A stretch of DNA of 64,000 nt from Syntrophaceae bacterium. GTDB taxonomy: Bacteria > Desulfobacterota > Syntrophia > Syntrophales > PHBD01. Location of the stretch: assembly GCA_013177825.1 (NCBI GenBank), contig JABLXX010000001.1, positions 144,936-208,935 on the forward strand, written 5' to 3'. The notes beneath the pieces were generated by a model that saw nothing but the letters and a program-made list of their open reading frames with translations, did not search any database and was not told the origin of the DNA. The number at the start of each line of letters is the position of its first letter. Positions within the stretch are counted from its first letter, which is position 1. Positions 24,407 through 33,017 of the stretch are shown here, piece by piece. The position numbers and the translations under genes were made by a program.

Positions 24407-25063
24407 ATGACCGCAGACAATAAAAAAATCCTGGAGTTGGAAGCCAGGGCAACCGTTTTCTCCCTTCTCGCCCAGGCTTTCAACTATCCCGATCGCGAAC
24501 TGGTCGCAAGCCTCCGCAAAGGGGAGTTTCCCGCCGCCCTATTTTCCGCCGTCGGCTGTCTTCCGGATGCCTCATCAATCTCGGAAGAGATTGCAGCCAT
24601 CGGAAAGGAGTATGTTGATTCCGATCAGGGGGATGACGCTCTGCTTCTGGAGCTGGAAAAGGACTACACTCAAATGTTCTTTTCCTCGAAGCCCCGGCTG
24701 GTCTATCTTTTTGAATCGGTCTACAACGAGGGCAAAATTCTCCAGGAATCAACCTTCCAGATCGCAAGGCTGTACTATGATGCCGGCTTGAGGCCCGCCG
24801 AACATTTCAAGCTGCCGCCGGACCACATCGCGGTGGAGTTCGAATTCATGTCCTATCTGTATTTCAACGAAATCAAGGCCATTCAGACGAACAATCCAAA
24901 GAATGCGGAATTCGCCCGTCAACTGCAGCATGACGTCATGATCAACCACCTGGGATCTTTCGGAGGAACGTTCGCGGAAAAAGTGGCGGCCCACGGAAGA
25001 ACCTTATTCTACAAAAAGATGGGGATCATTGCGGCGTTTACTCTTGCCGGAGTCCGGTCTTAA
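24407..25063 (+). CDS. TorD-family molybdoenzyme chaperone
   Basis: A 218-residue all-helical protein of the TorD/DmsD/NarJ type. Characteristic segments are LLAQAFNYPDRELVASL near the start, LELEKDYTQMFFSS near residue 85 (the family's E-x-x-Y-x-x-L/M-F element) and LPPDHIAVEFEFMSYLY near 140 (the P-D-H-x-x-x-E-x-x-F motif). These chaperones bind Tat signals and guide cofactor insertion, here of the catalytic subunit two genes upstream. AAAGGA precedes the ATG. The 137-bp gap before it holds no other gene. Confidence 0.9.
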   Translation: MTADNKKILELEARATVFSLLAQAFNYPDRELVASLRKGEFPAALFSAVGCLPDASSISEEIAAIGKEYVDSDQGDDALLLELEKDYTQMFFSSKPRLVYLFESVYNEGKILQESTFQIARLYYDAGLRPAEHFKLPPDHIAVEFEFMSYLYFNEIKAIQTNNPKNAEFARQLQHDVMINHLGSFGGTFAEKVAAHGRTLFYKKMGIIAAFTLAGVRS

Positions 25064-25383
25064 GAATACTGCTGGCAGGCCGCACTTCCCGGGATTCTTC
25101 CAGCCCTTTCTTCCACTGATTTCCCTTTGTGGAGGAAGATGGGCGTTCCTTGTCCGGCAATCATCGATAAGCATATCCTTCCGTACACATTATCAATTCA
25201 ATTATCTTTTCATATTACACATTACCCAGCCGCATCTGAATAAAGCATTTGACGAAATGGGCCGTGTTCCGTCAATGTATCGACCAGACAGACCGCTTAT
25301 CCGCAATCCATCGCCCTTTCGCAACTCATAACATGAGGCGATACAACGGCCGGGGTGACCTCTCGGTCATGGAGAGAGGGACC
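25064..25383. other. Intergenic region; likely promoter in an AT-rich segment
   Basis: No gene is supported. A short AT-rich stretch (25185-25235) is where a promoter for the next gene would be expected; I cannot define boxes with confidence. The frame of the next gene stays open upstream of its start, but the ribosome site and domain start place the ATG at 25384. Confidence 0.4.
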
Positions 25384-27609
25384 ATGGCGCGAATTCTGAT
25401 TGTCGACGATACCCCGGAAAACCTTTATCTGCTGGAGATCATCCTGAGAGGGAACGACTTTGAAACCGTGACCGCCACCAACGGAAAGGAGGCGCTGGCA
25501 GCGGCAAGAACCAAACCACCGGATCTCATCGTCTCGGACATCTTCATGCCCGTCATGGACGGGTTCACATTTTTGAGAGAATGCAAGCAGGATGCGAACC
25601 TCGAAGACATTCCATTCATTTTTTACACGGCGACCTACACCGACTCGAAAGACCAGAAATTCGCCCTGAGCCTGGGGGCGGACATGATCATTGTCAAACC
25701 GATCGATCCGCCCGATCTGGTGGGAAAGATCCGCAGTCTGCTCGAAAAGCGGGGAAGGGGATTCCTGCCGTCAGGGAAACTGGAACCGACGCCGGACGAA
25801 GAATTTCTGAAAGGATACAGTGAAACCGTTGTCCGGAAACTTGAGGAGAAAGTGCATGAACTGGATGAGGTGAACCGGGCGCTTTCCATAAGCGAGCATA
25901 AATACCATCGCATTTTCGAAGACGCCGTCCTCGGTATTTTCCAGTCCACGCCGGAAGGGCAATACACGCTTGTGAACCCGGCCTTTGCGCGCATGTTCGG
26001 CTTCAATTCGCCGCAGGAGATGGTCGAGGCGGTCCGTGACATCGGTGAACAGCTCTATCTGAATTCCCATGATCGGAGTACTGTCCGCAGCATGTTATCG
26101 GAGGAGGGCGTAGTCCGGGGATTCATCGCCCCGTTCCGGCACCGCAGCGGCAAAACGATCTGGATCTCCATCAACAGCCATGCCGTTCGGGGCGAGGATG
26201 GACGCATCGAATACTATGAGGGAACGGCGGAAGACATAACGGAAAAAATAGAATGGGAGCGGCTCTACCGGATTCTTACGGACCAGTCCTTCGTCGGGGT
26301 CTACCTGATCCAGAACCGCAAATTCCGGTTTCTCAACCAGAGCGCCGCCGCATTTGCCGGATATGCACCGGATGAACTCATGGGGAAGGATTCCCTGTTT
26401 ATGATTCATCCCGACGACCGGAAAAAGGTCCGCACCGTGTCGCGCCGGATGCTCCTGGACGGCGTCACGACCCCCGAGGAAGTCCGAATCATTCGCAAGG
26501 ACGGAACCGTCCGCTGGATCATGATGACCCTCAATCCAACGGATTACGAGGGCCGGCCGGCAATCCTGGGAAATTCGCTGGACATCACGGAACTGAAGGA
26601 GGCCCGGGAAAAGCTGGATCTCTCCAGGGACATGGAATCCTCCATTCTCGATTCCATCCCTCTGGCGGTCATCGGGCTGGAGAACCGGCGGATCACCTTC
26701 GCCAATTCCGACACAACCGCCGTCTTCGGCTGGCGCCCCGACGAGCTCATCGGCCAATCCACACGCATCCTGTACCGTAGCGATGAGGAGTTCCGTCAGA
26801 TCGGCGAGCGGGTATACCGGGCCCTGGCCCAGGAAAGAACGTTCACGGACGAACTGGAGTATCCCTGCCGTCACCAGGACGGACGCGGCATCCTCTGCCG
26901 GGTGAAGGCCGCGAGAATCGGAGAAACCCTTCAGGATAACAGGGTCGTCGTCACATACGAAAACATCACGGAGCTGATTCGGACGAAAGAGAAGCTGGGC
27001 CAGACCAACGAACAGCTGCAACGCACCCTCTCCAGCACCATCAAGACCATTTCCTCTCTCTTGGAGGCAAAGGATCCCTATACGGCGGGACATCAGGAAA
27101 GCGTCAGCCGGCTCGTGACGGCCATTGCGCTGGAGATGAATCTTCCCGAAGATCGAGTCCAGGCCGTCGGAACGGCGGCCCTGCTTCACGACCTGGGGAA
27201 GATCCACATCCCCTCGGACATCCTTTCCAAACCGGGAAAGCTGAGTGACGTCGAATACATGCTGATCAAGATCCATCCCGAAGTCGGTCATGATATCATC
27301 CGGAACATAGAATTCGTTTTCCCGATCGCGGAGATGATCCTTCAGCATCACGAACGCCTCGACGGATCGGGATATCCACAGGGGTTGTCCGGCGAGCAGA
27401 TCCTCCTGGAAGCACGCATCATTGCCGTGGCCGATGTCGTGGAAGCCATGGCTTCGCATCGCCCCTACCGGCCGGCACTGGGCATCGATGCGGCCATGGA
27501 GGAAATCATGCGGTACCGGGGAACGCGCTATGACACCGGTGTCGTCGATGCATGCCGGCGGCTCTTTCTGGAAAGGAGCTTCCGGTTTGAAGAGCAGCAT
27601 CAGCACTGA
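25384..27609 (+). CDS. Response regulator with PAS domains and HD-GYP output domain
   Basis: A 741-residue protein. The receiver domain (1-125, ILIVDDTPEN, phospho-acceptor Asp52 in VSDIFMP, Lys near 105) is followed by a coiled linker. Three PAS/PAC units follow (about 165-285, 290-405, 415-530), the first containing IFEDAVLGIFQSTPEG and the second HPDDRKKVRTVSRR. The HD-GYP domain comes last (about 560-740), with LLHDLGKIHIPS and QHHERLDGSGYPQGL. HD-GYP domains hydrolyse cyclic di-GMP, so it probably lowers c-di-GMP in response to phosphorylation or PAS ligands. Start at the ATG after GGAGAGAGG. Confidence 0.92.
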   Translation: MARILIVDDTPENLYLLEIILRGNDFETVTATNGKEALAAARTKPPDLIVSDIFMPVMDGFTFLRECKQDANLEDIPFIFYTATYTDSKDQKFALSLGADMIIVKPIDPPDLVGKIRSLLEKRGRGFLPSGKLEPTPDEEFLKGYSETVVRKLEEKVHELDEVNRALSISEHKYHRIFEDAVLGIFQSTPEGQYTLVNPAFARMFGFNSPQEMVEAVRDIGEQLYLNSHDRSTVRSMLSEEGVVRGFIAPFRHRSGKTIWISINSHAVRGEDGRIEYYEGTAEDITEKIEWERLYRILTDQSFVGVYLIQNRKFRFLNQSAAAFAGYAPDELMGKDSLFMIHPDDRKKVRTVSRRMLLDGVTTPEEVRIIRKDGTVRWIMMTLNPTDYEGRPAILGNSLDITELKEAREKLDLSRDMESSILDSIPLAVIGLENRRITFANSDTTAVFGWRPDELIGQSTRILYRSDEEFRQIGERVYRALAQERTFTDELEYPCRHQDGRGILCRVKAARIGETLQDNRVVVTYENITELIRTKEKLGQTNEQLQRTLSSTIKTISSLLEAKDPYTAGHQESVSRLVTAIALEMNLPEDRVQAVGTAALLHDLGKIHIPSDILSKPGKLSDVEYMLIKIHPEVGHDIIRNIEFVFPIAEMILQHHERLDGSGYPQGLSGEQILLEARIIAVADVVEAMASHRPYRPALGIDAAMEEIMRYRGTRYDTGVVDACRRLFLERSFRFEEQHQH

Positions 27610-27686
27610 AAGCGAAACGGATTCCCTTCCACTGTCAAAAGGAATGCGGGCCTCCAGGCAGGACACCCGGAGATGAGGAAAGCGCC

Positions 27687-29549
27687 ATGCATCGATGCCT
27701 GATAGCCGACGATCAGGAACAGAATCTCTATCTTCTGGAAGTTATCCTCAAGAGCAGCGGATACGAGGTGGAATGCGCCGCAAACGGGGCGGAGGCCCTC
27801 GAGAAGGCAAGGCGCCATCCGCCGGATATGGTCATTTCGGACATCCTGATGCCGGTTATGGACGGCTACACCTTGTGCCGGGAGTGGAAGTCGGACAATG
27901 TGCTGAAAAACGTCCCCTTCGTTTTTTACACGGCTACATACACAGAACCGAAAGACGAGGAATTTGCCTTGAGCCTCGGGGCGGACCGGTTCATCGTCAA
28001 GCCCCAGGAACCGGATGTATTGATCCGCCTGATCCGGGAAGTGCTGGATGAATCCTACTCGGCAAGGCAGGTGGAGGCCAGGCCCCTTGGCGAGGAGATG
28101 GAGATTTTCCGTCAGCACAACGAGATCCTGTTCCGGAAACTGGAAAAGAAGATGTCGGACCTGGAGGCGGCCAACCGTCAGCTGCGCATCCTGGAAGAGA
28201 AGTACCGCCTGAGCTTCGAGCATGCGACGGACGTAATCTACACAATCGACGCCGACCTGGTGGTTTCCAGCGTTTCTCCCTGCGTGGAGCGAGTCCTAGG
28301 TTACAAACCGGAAGAGTTTGTCGGTCGGCCGCTTTCCGACCTGAAGGCGATTCTGACGCCGGAATCATTCGAGCGAGCCGCCTTCGACATAAGCATGATC
28401 CTGCGGGGCGACACCATCGAGGCGACGGTTTATCAGTTTATTGCCAAGGATGGCTGCATCAAGCACGGCGAGGTCAGCAGATCTCCCATCCGGAGCGAAG
28501 GAAAAATCATCGGGATCGTTTCCATCGCCCGGGACATCACCGAGCGCAAACGGGCCGAAGAGGCCCTGCGGGAAAGCGAGACAAAATACCGCCACATCCT
28601 CGAAGACATGGACGATGCTTATTTCGAGCTGGACCTGAGAGGAGATCTCGTCTTCTTCAATGAAGCCCTGGTCAGGAGAACCGGGTATACTCGTGAAGAG
28701 CTCACGGGCATGAACTATCGGAAGTATGTAAGTCCCGAGACAAGCAAGCTGGTCTCGAAGGTATTTTTGGAAATCTACAAAACAGGCCAGGCGGTCCGTC
28801 TTTTCGACTATGAAGTGATCATGAAGGACGGGCAGATAAAAAATTATGAGTCCTGGGCCAATCTGCTGTCCGACGAACAGGGCCGACCTGCCGGTTTTCG
28901 CGGGATGGCCAGGGACATTACCAACCGCAAACAGGCGGAAATGCGTCTGCAGGAGTCCCTGGAGAATCTCCGGAAGGCACTGGGTACGACCATTCAGGTT
29001 CTGGTTGCGACTGTGGAGACCAGGGATCCCTATACGGCGGGCCACCAGGTCCGGGTTGCCGATCTTGCCCGCAATATCGCCCTTGAGATGGGATTGCCTC
29101 CGGACCGGATCGAAGGAATCCGCCTGGCGGCCGTCATTCACGATATCGGAAAACTGTACGTGCCCACCGAGATACTGACCAAACCGACCAGGCTGAGGGA
29201 AATCGAGTTTGCCCTGATCCGGGAACATGCCCAAAAAGGATATGAAATCCTGAAGGATGTCGAATCTGCGTGGCCACTCGCCCAGATCGTCTACCAGCAC
29301 CACGAGCGAATGGACGGATCGGGGTACCCGAGAAATTTGAAAGGGGACGAGATTATCCTGGAAGCCCGGATACTGGCCGTTTCCGATGTCGTGGAATCCA
29401 TGGCCTCCCATCGCCCCTACCGGCCGACGCTGGGCATCGAGGCAGCCCTTGAGGAGATTGAGAGGTATCGGGGAACACATTACGATGAAGTTGTGGTCGA
29501 CGCCTGCCTGAAGCTGTTCCGCGAAAAAGGGTATCGCGTGGTGCAGTGA
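27687..29549 (+). CDS. Response regulator with PAS domains and HD-GYP output domain (second copy)
   Basis: A 620-residue paralogue of the preceding gene, starting 77 bp after it. The receiver domain is close to that of its neighbour (YEVECAANGAEALEKARRHP, Asp52 in VISDILMPVMDGY). Two PAS units follow (about 180-295 and 300-415) instead of three, then the HD-GYP domain (about 430-615) with VIHDIGKLYVPT and YQHHERMDGSGYPRNL. It is probably the product of a tandem duplication with loss or gain of one PAS unit. Both likely respond to different signals and act on c-di-GMP. The operon may also include a distant histidine kinase, for example the one at 39194-42319. Confidence 0.92.
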   Translation: MHRCLIADDQEQNLYLLEVILKSSGYEVECAANGAEALEKARRHPPDMVISDILMPVMDGYTLCREWKSDNVLKNVPFVFYTATYTEPKDEEFALSLGADRFIVKPQEPDVLIRLIREVLDESYSARQVEARPLGEEMEIFRQHNEILFRKLEKKMSDLEAANRQLRILEEKYRLSFEHATDVIYTIDADLVVSSVSPCVERVLGYKPEEFVGRPLSDLKAILTPESFERAAFDISMILRGDTIEATVYQFIAKDGCIKHGEVSRSPIRSEGKIIGIVSIARDITERKRAEEALRESETKYRHILEDMDDAYFELDLRGDLVFFNEALVRRTGYTREELTGMNYRKYVSPETSKLVSKVFLEIYKTGQAVRLFDYEVIMKDGQIKNYESWANLLSDEQGRPAGFRGMARDITNRKQAEMRLQESLENLRKALGTTIQVLVATVETRDPYTAGHQVRVADLARNIALEMGLPPDRIEGIRLAAVIHDIGKLYVPTEILTKPTRLREIEFALIREHAQKGYEILKDVESAWPLAQIVYQHHERMDGSGYPRNLKGDEIILEARILAVSDVVESMASHRPYRPTLGIEAALEEIERYRGTHYDEVVVDACLKLFREKGYRVVQ

Positions 29550-29644
29550 TCCGGGGGATCGTTCGGGGCTTTGCAAGGCTCCGAATCCGTACCCGCCCTC
29601 AAGGTTCCCGAACTGTTCTCTGCCGCCATTGCTGCCCGATCTCG

Positions 29645-32600
29645 TCACCGGGCATCCCCGACCAGGACATAGGCCGCCCAGAAAAACGGATGCGCCGTCG
29701 ATACGCTCAACGAAGGACTCATCGAGACGCTTCCGTCCGAGGCCACCATGTCGCGCTTGGCAAGGGCGAGGGCTTCCCCTTTCGGGGAATGACCTAGCCG
29801 GGAGAAGGTCTTCTGAACCAGCATCTTTGCCGATCGGCTTTCCACGCTCCATTGGGTGACCAGGAGTGACCGCGCGCCGGCATACATGAAACTGCGCGTG
29901 AGTCCTGCAAATCCCTCCCCCCGGTCCTCCCCGGCATTGCCGGCGGCGGTATTGCAGGCGGAAAGGACAACGAGGTCGGCATTCAGGTTCAACCCCAGGA
30001 TCTCACCCATCTCCAACAGGCCGTCGTTCTCCGGGTCGCCGGCAAAACTCAGCGCCAGGGCGGGCTGCGTCCCGGGCCCGAAGTCGCCGGCCATGAGTCC
30101 GTGAGTGGCAAAGAGCATGTTCCGGTAACGGCTGAGCTCGAGGTGCTTGACGCTCCGTTCGCTCGCCCGTTCCCGGAGATACACGTCCCGGTCAGGGGAG
30201 GCCCCGAGCATGGCCGCCACCGACAGGGCTTCCTCTTTCGTTTCCGGAAGAGGCTGCAGGAGCCACTGCGCCCCGGTTGGCCGGATCGAAACAGCCCTCA
30301 GCAGGGCCGAACGGGTCACGGCTTTCCGGGGAGTTTCCGTCTTCCCATGATCGTTTCCCCCTCTGGAAAAATCCGGATCGGCAAAAGCCACGAAGGGGTC
30401 CTGTCCCGCAACCGCTTCCTTCCGGAACATCCGCAAGCTGCGCAGGACGGACAGGGAGGGCAGGTACACAATATCCCGGGATTGCAGCCAGAAGGGAGCG
30501 TCCTTGAGGGATGCTCCGATAACCGGGTCATTGCGTTTGTCCGGCTGGAACGGCCGGGTCAGGAGGGCCTCGAAAGGCAGCTTGTAAAGGAGGTCGTCCG
30601 GGGCAAGGTAAACCGTTTGAAAGGACCGGATGACGTCCTCGACCGGCGCGACAAGCGTTCCATACAGATCGTGGGCTTCTCCAGCCGGGAAGGCAAAAAC
30701 GGATTGCAGCGTCTTTGCTCCAGGCGGTTCCGGGCTTCCGATGGTTTCGAGAATCCTGGCGAATATCTTTCGAAATGATTCGCTTTTCCGTATCAGCTCC
30801 GTTCTGGATATGGGAATCAGCATACAGACGGTGCGATCCCGGGTGACGGCCCAGAGGGCGGTCTGTGTCGGCGTCACGAAGTAACTCAGCGCGGCTTCAT
30901 TCCTTCCGAGCTGTTTCTGGATGTCCTCGATTTGCAGGCGTCCCGGCGTTCTCAGATCGGCGTAGCGGGGATAACGAAGGGTGATCTGTTCCGCTACGGT
31001 CTTTCTTTCCCGACTCGCTTGATCAAGGCGGGTCAACATCTCCTGCCGCCCATCGGATTTTTTACTCTGCCGGATCTGCCTTTCCAGTGCGGCGATTTCC
31101 AGGTTCGTCAGGCGCTCCTTATTCAGCAGGGCTGTAAATTCCGGATCCTGCGCCGTCGCGATCAGCGCCTGCTGGGCCCGCGACTCCGTCATCATCTCCG
31201 TGAACACCCTCGAGCGCGCCTGTTCGGCCGCCGAAAAGGCCTCTCGATGGTATTCCGGCTGTCCCGTATCCCGGTAGAGTTGCAGCAAGAGGTCCACGTA
31301 TTCGCGGTAAAGCCTGGAAAATTGCTGCAGGAACGTGGACCGGCTCTCCCGTGAAATGCCGCCCACGCCGGCGGCAACCGATTCCAGAACGGAAACGGCC
31401 CGCCGATAAGGGGGCAGGGCCTCTGTCGGCCGGTTTTCCGCCACAGCGGTGCGTCCCTGCAGGTGCAGGGCTTGAACCAGGCCCGCCTGGTCTCCGATCG
31501 CTTCCTTGATCGGCAGCGCTTCCTTCAAATACGTCCTGCATTCGGCATATTGACGACGGCGAAACGCTGCATCGGCGAGGTTGAGGGCGATGTCCGACCA
31601 GAGCATCCTGTCATCCAGACGAAGGGCCAGTTGAATGGACTGCAGAAAGAAGGAGCGCGCGCGGGTATCGTCCTTTTCGAGTACGGCAATGACGCCAAGG
31701 TGGTTCAGGGACAGAGCCTGTCCGTGCCGGTCGTCGATGTGCTTCAGGATGAAATAGGCGCGTTCTTCCGTACGGGCGGCCTCTTTCCGATCCCCCGCGG
31801 CCAGATGGCACTGGCTGAGCTTGTGCAGAACGATGCTTGTCGTTCCCTGGTCCCCCTTCACGAGATCCAGGGCTTTTTCATAGTAACGGATGGCGGCGGG
31901 ATAATCGCCGAGACGGTAATACAGTTCCGCCAAGTCGATCTGGGCGCGGCCGATGCCTCTGTCCACGGCCCAGTTCAGGTTGACAAATGCCTGGTCATAG
32001 TTTCCCGTCAGGAGCTGCACCCGTCCGGTGTACCATTTGATGTAGCGCAGCATCCCCTTGTTGTCTCGGTGTTGTGCCTCCAGTTTTTCATACAGCCTCA
32101 TGGCCTCGGTGTACCGGGCGGCATCGAAGAGCCCCTCGGCCTGCTGCCAGACGTCCGCTTCATCGGGCGACGCCAGGACCTCGACGGCGACATCGTCAAT
32201 CCATATCGTCCCGGTGCTCTGATAGACGATGCGGAAATCGACGAAATCGTTGTGCCCGATATTGACCGTAACGGAAAATGGCCTCCAGTCGTATGTCCCC
32301 GGCGGGAGGGCAAAACGTTTCGCCCAGGCGGCGTCAACGGCCAGAAGCGCGGCGCCGGCGGGAACGTCCCGGGCCTTCAGCCAGCAGGACAGTTTGTATA
32401 CCGTATTCGGCTTCAGGCCGGCGATTCGCTGCGAGACCGTCGTGAACACATGGGGCTTTGAAGGAGAATAGCTGGTGATTCGCAGGGCTTTTCCCCCGGA
32501 ATGACGCTCGGCCGTATCGATCTTCATGAAGGCATTGGCATTCATGCTGTTCCACCAGAGGCCGAACTTGAACTTTCCGTCCGTCCGCTCGTAGTGGCCG

Positions 32601-32983
32601 GTTCCCCACGGGAACACGAGACCGTCCTCGAATCCGCCGTTTGTCAGAAGGTTTGACGCCCCGGATCGGGTCATCGCGGGATGAGCCAGGTTCTGTTTCA
32701 ATTCCCGGGCGCGGGCAAAGCTGCCTTGAAACGCACCCAGGTTTCGGTTTGCCATGTGAACTGCTGCGATGTTGTTGATGATTTCCGACAGGAGGGCAGG
32801 CTGTCCGGCGGCCTGTGCCGTCGCCTGGCCGTAGAATTGCAGAGCCCCGGAAAAGTCCTCCCGGTTGAAGGCCTGATCGCCCCGCCGGACAAGACGCTCC
32901 GCATCTCCTCCATAGGCCTCCGGGGCAAAGACCGCCAGCAGACAGAACAGGACCAGGCATAAAAGACGGGAAACACCGGACAT
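29645..32983 (-). CDS. Secreted CBM-like, TPR and CHAT-domain protein
   Basis: A 1112-residue protein. It has a signal peptide (about 1-25, LLCLVLFCLLAVFA), a short TPR-like segment, a carbohydrate-binding-like beta sandwich (about 111-270, NLLTNGGFEDGL to WIDDVAVEVL), then at least six TPR-like units (about 275-600) and a coiled region. The C-terminal CHAT domain has His961 in FATHGLMAGD and Cys1010 in VVLSACNTAAG, the catalytic pair of caspase-like CHAT proteases. An exported CHAT enzyme with a sugar-binding domain is unusual. It lies 34 bp after the PhaC-like gene, same strand, so they are probably co-transcribed. Target unknown. Confidence 0.85.
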   Translation of the reverse strand: MSGVSRLLCLVLFCLLAVFAPEAYGGDAERLVRRGDQAFNREDFSGALQFYGQATAQAAGQPALLSEIINNIAAVHMANRNLGAFQGSFARARELKQNLAHPAMTRSGASNLLTNGGFEDGLVFPWGTGHYERTDGKFKFGLWWNSMNANAFMKIDTAERHSGGKALRITSYSPSKPHVFTTVSQRIAGLKPNTVYKLSCWLKARDVPAGAALLAVDAAWAKRFALPPGTYDWRPFSVTVNIGHNDFVDFRIVYQSTGTIWIDDVAVEVLASPDEADVWQQAEGLFDAARYTEAMRLYEKLEAQHRDNKGMLRYIKWYTGRVQLLTGNYDQAFVNLNWAVDRGIGRAQIDLAELYYRLGDYPAAIRYYEKALDLVKGDQGTTSIVLHKLSQCHLAAGDRKEAARTEERAYFILKHIDDRHGQALSLNHLGVIAVLEKDDTRARSFFLQSIQLALRLDDRMLWSDIALNLADAAFRRRQYAECRTYLKEALPIKEAIGDQAGLVQALHLQGRTAVAENRPTEALPPYRRAVSVLESVAAGVGGISRESRSTFLQQFSRLYREYVDLLLQLYRDTGQPEYHREAFSAAEQARSRVFTEMMTESRAQQALIATAQDPEFTALLNKERLTNLEIAALERQIRQSKKSDGRQEMLTRLDQASRERKTVAEQITLRYPRYADLRTPGRLQIEDIQKQLGRNEAALSYFVTPTQTALWAVTRDRTVCMLIPISRTELIRKSESFRKIFARILETIGSPEPPGAKTLQSVFAFPAGEAHDLYGTLVAPVEDVIRSFQTVYLAPDDLLYKLPFEALLTRPFQPDKRNDPVIGASLKDAPFWLQSRDIVYLPSLSVLRSLRMFRKEAVAGQDPFVAFADPDFSRGGNDHGKTETPRKAVTRSALLRAVSIRPTGAQWLLQPLPETKEEALSVAAMLGASPDRDVYLRERASERSVKHLELSRYRNMLFATHGLMAGDFGPGTQPALALSFAGDPENDGLLEMGEILGLNLNADLVVLSACNTAAGNAGEDRGEGFAGLTRSFMYAGARSLLVTQWSVESRSAKMLVQKTFSRLGHSPKGEALALAKRDMVASDGSVSMSPSLSVSTAHPFFWAAYVLVGDAR

Positions 32984-33017
32984 GGATGCTCCATGTTTCG
33001 GGAAAACCGCACGCGGA

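Noticed and set aside
26095..29852. Long minus-strand open frames (up to 523 codons) opposite both HD-GYP genes
   Set aside because: Same explanation: mirror frames of well-supported coding genes, without ribosome sites or recognisable motifs.
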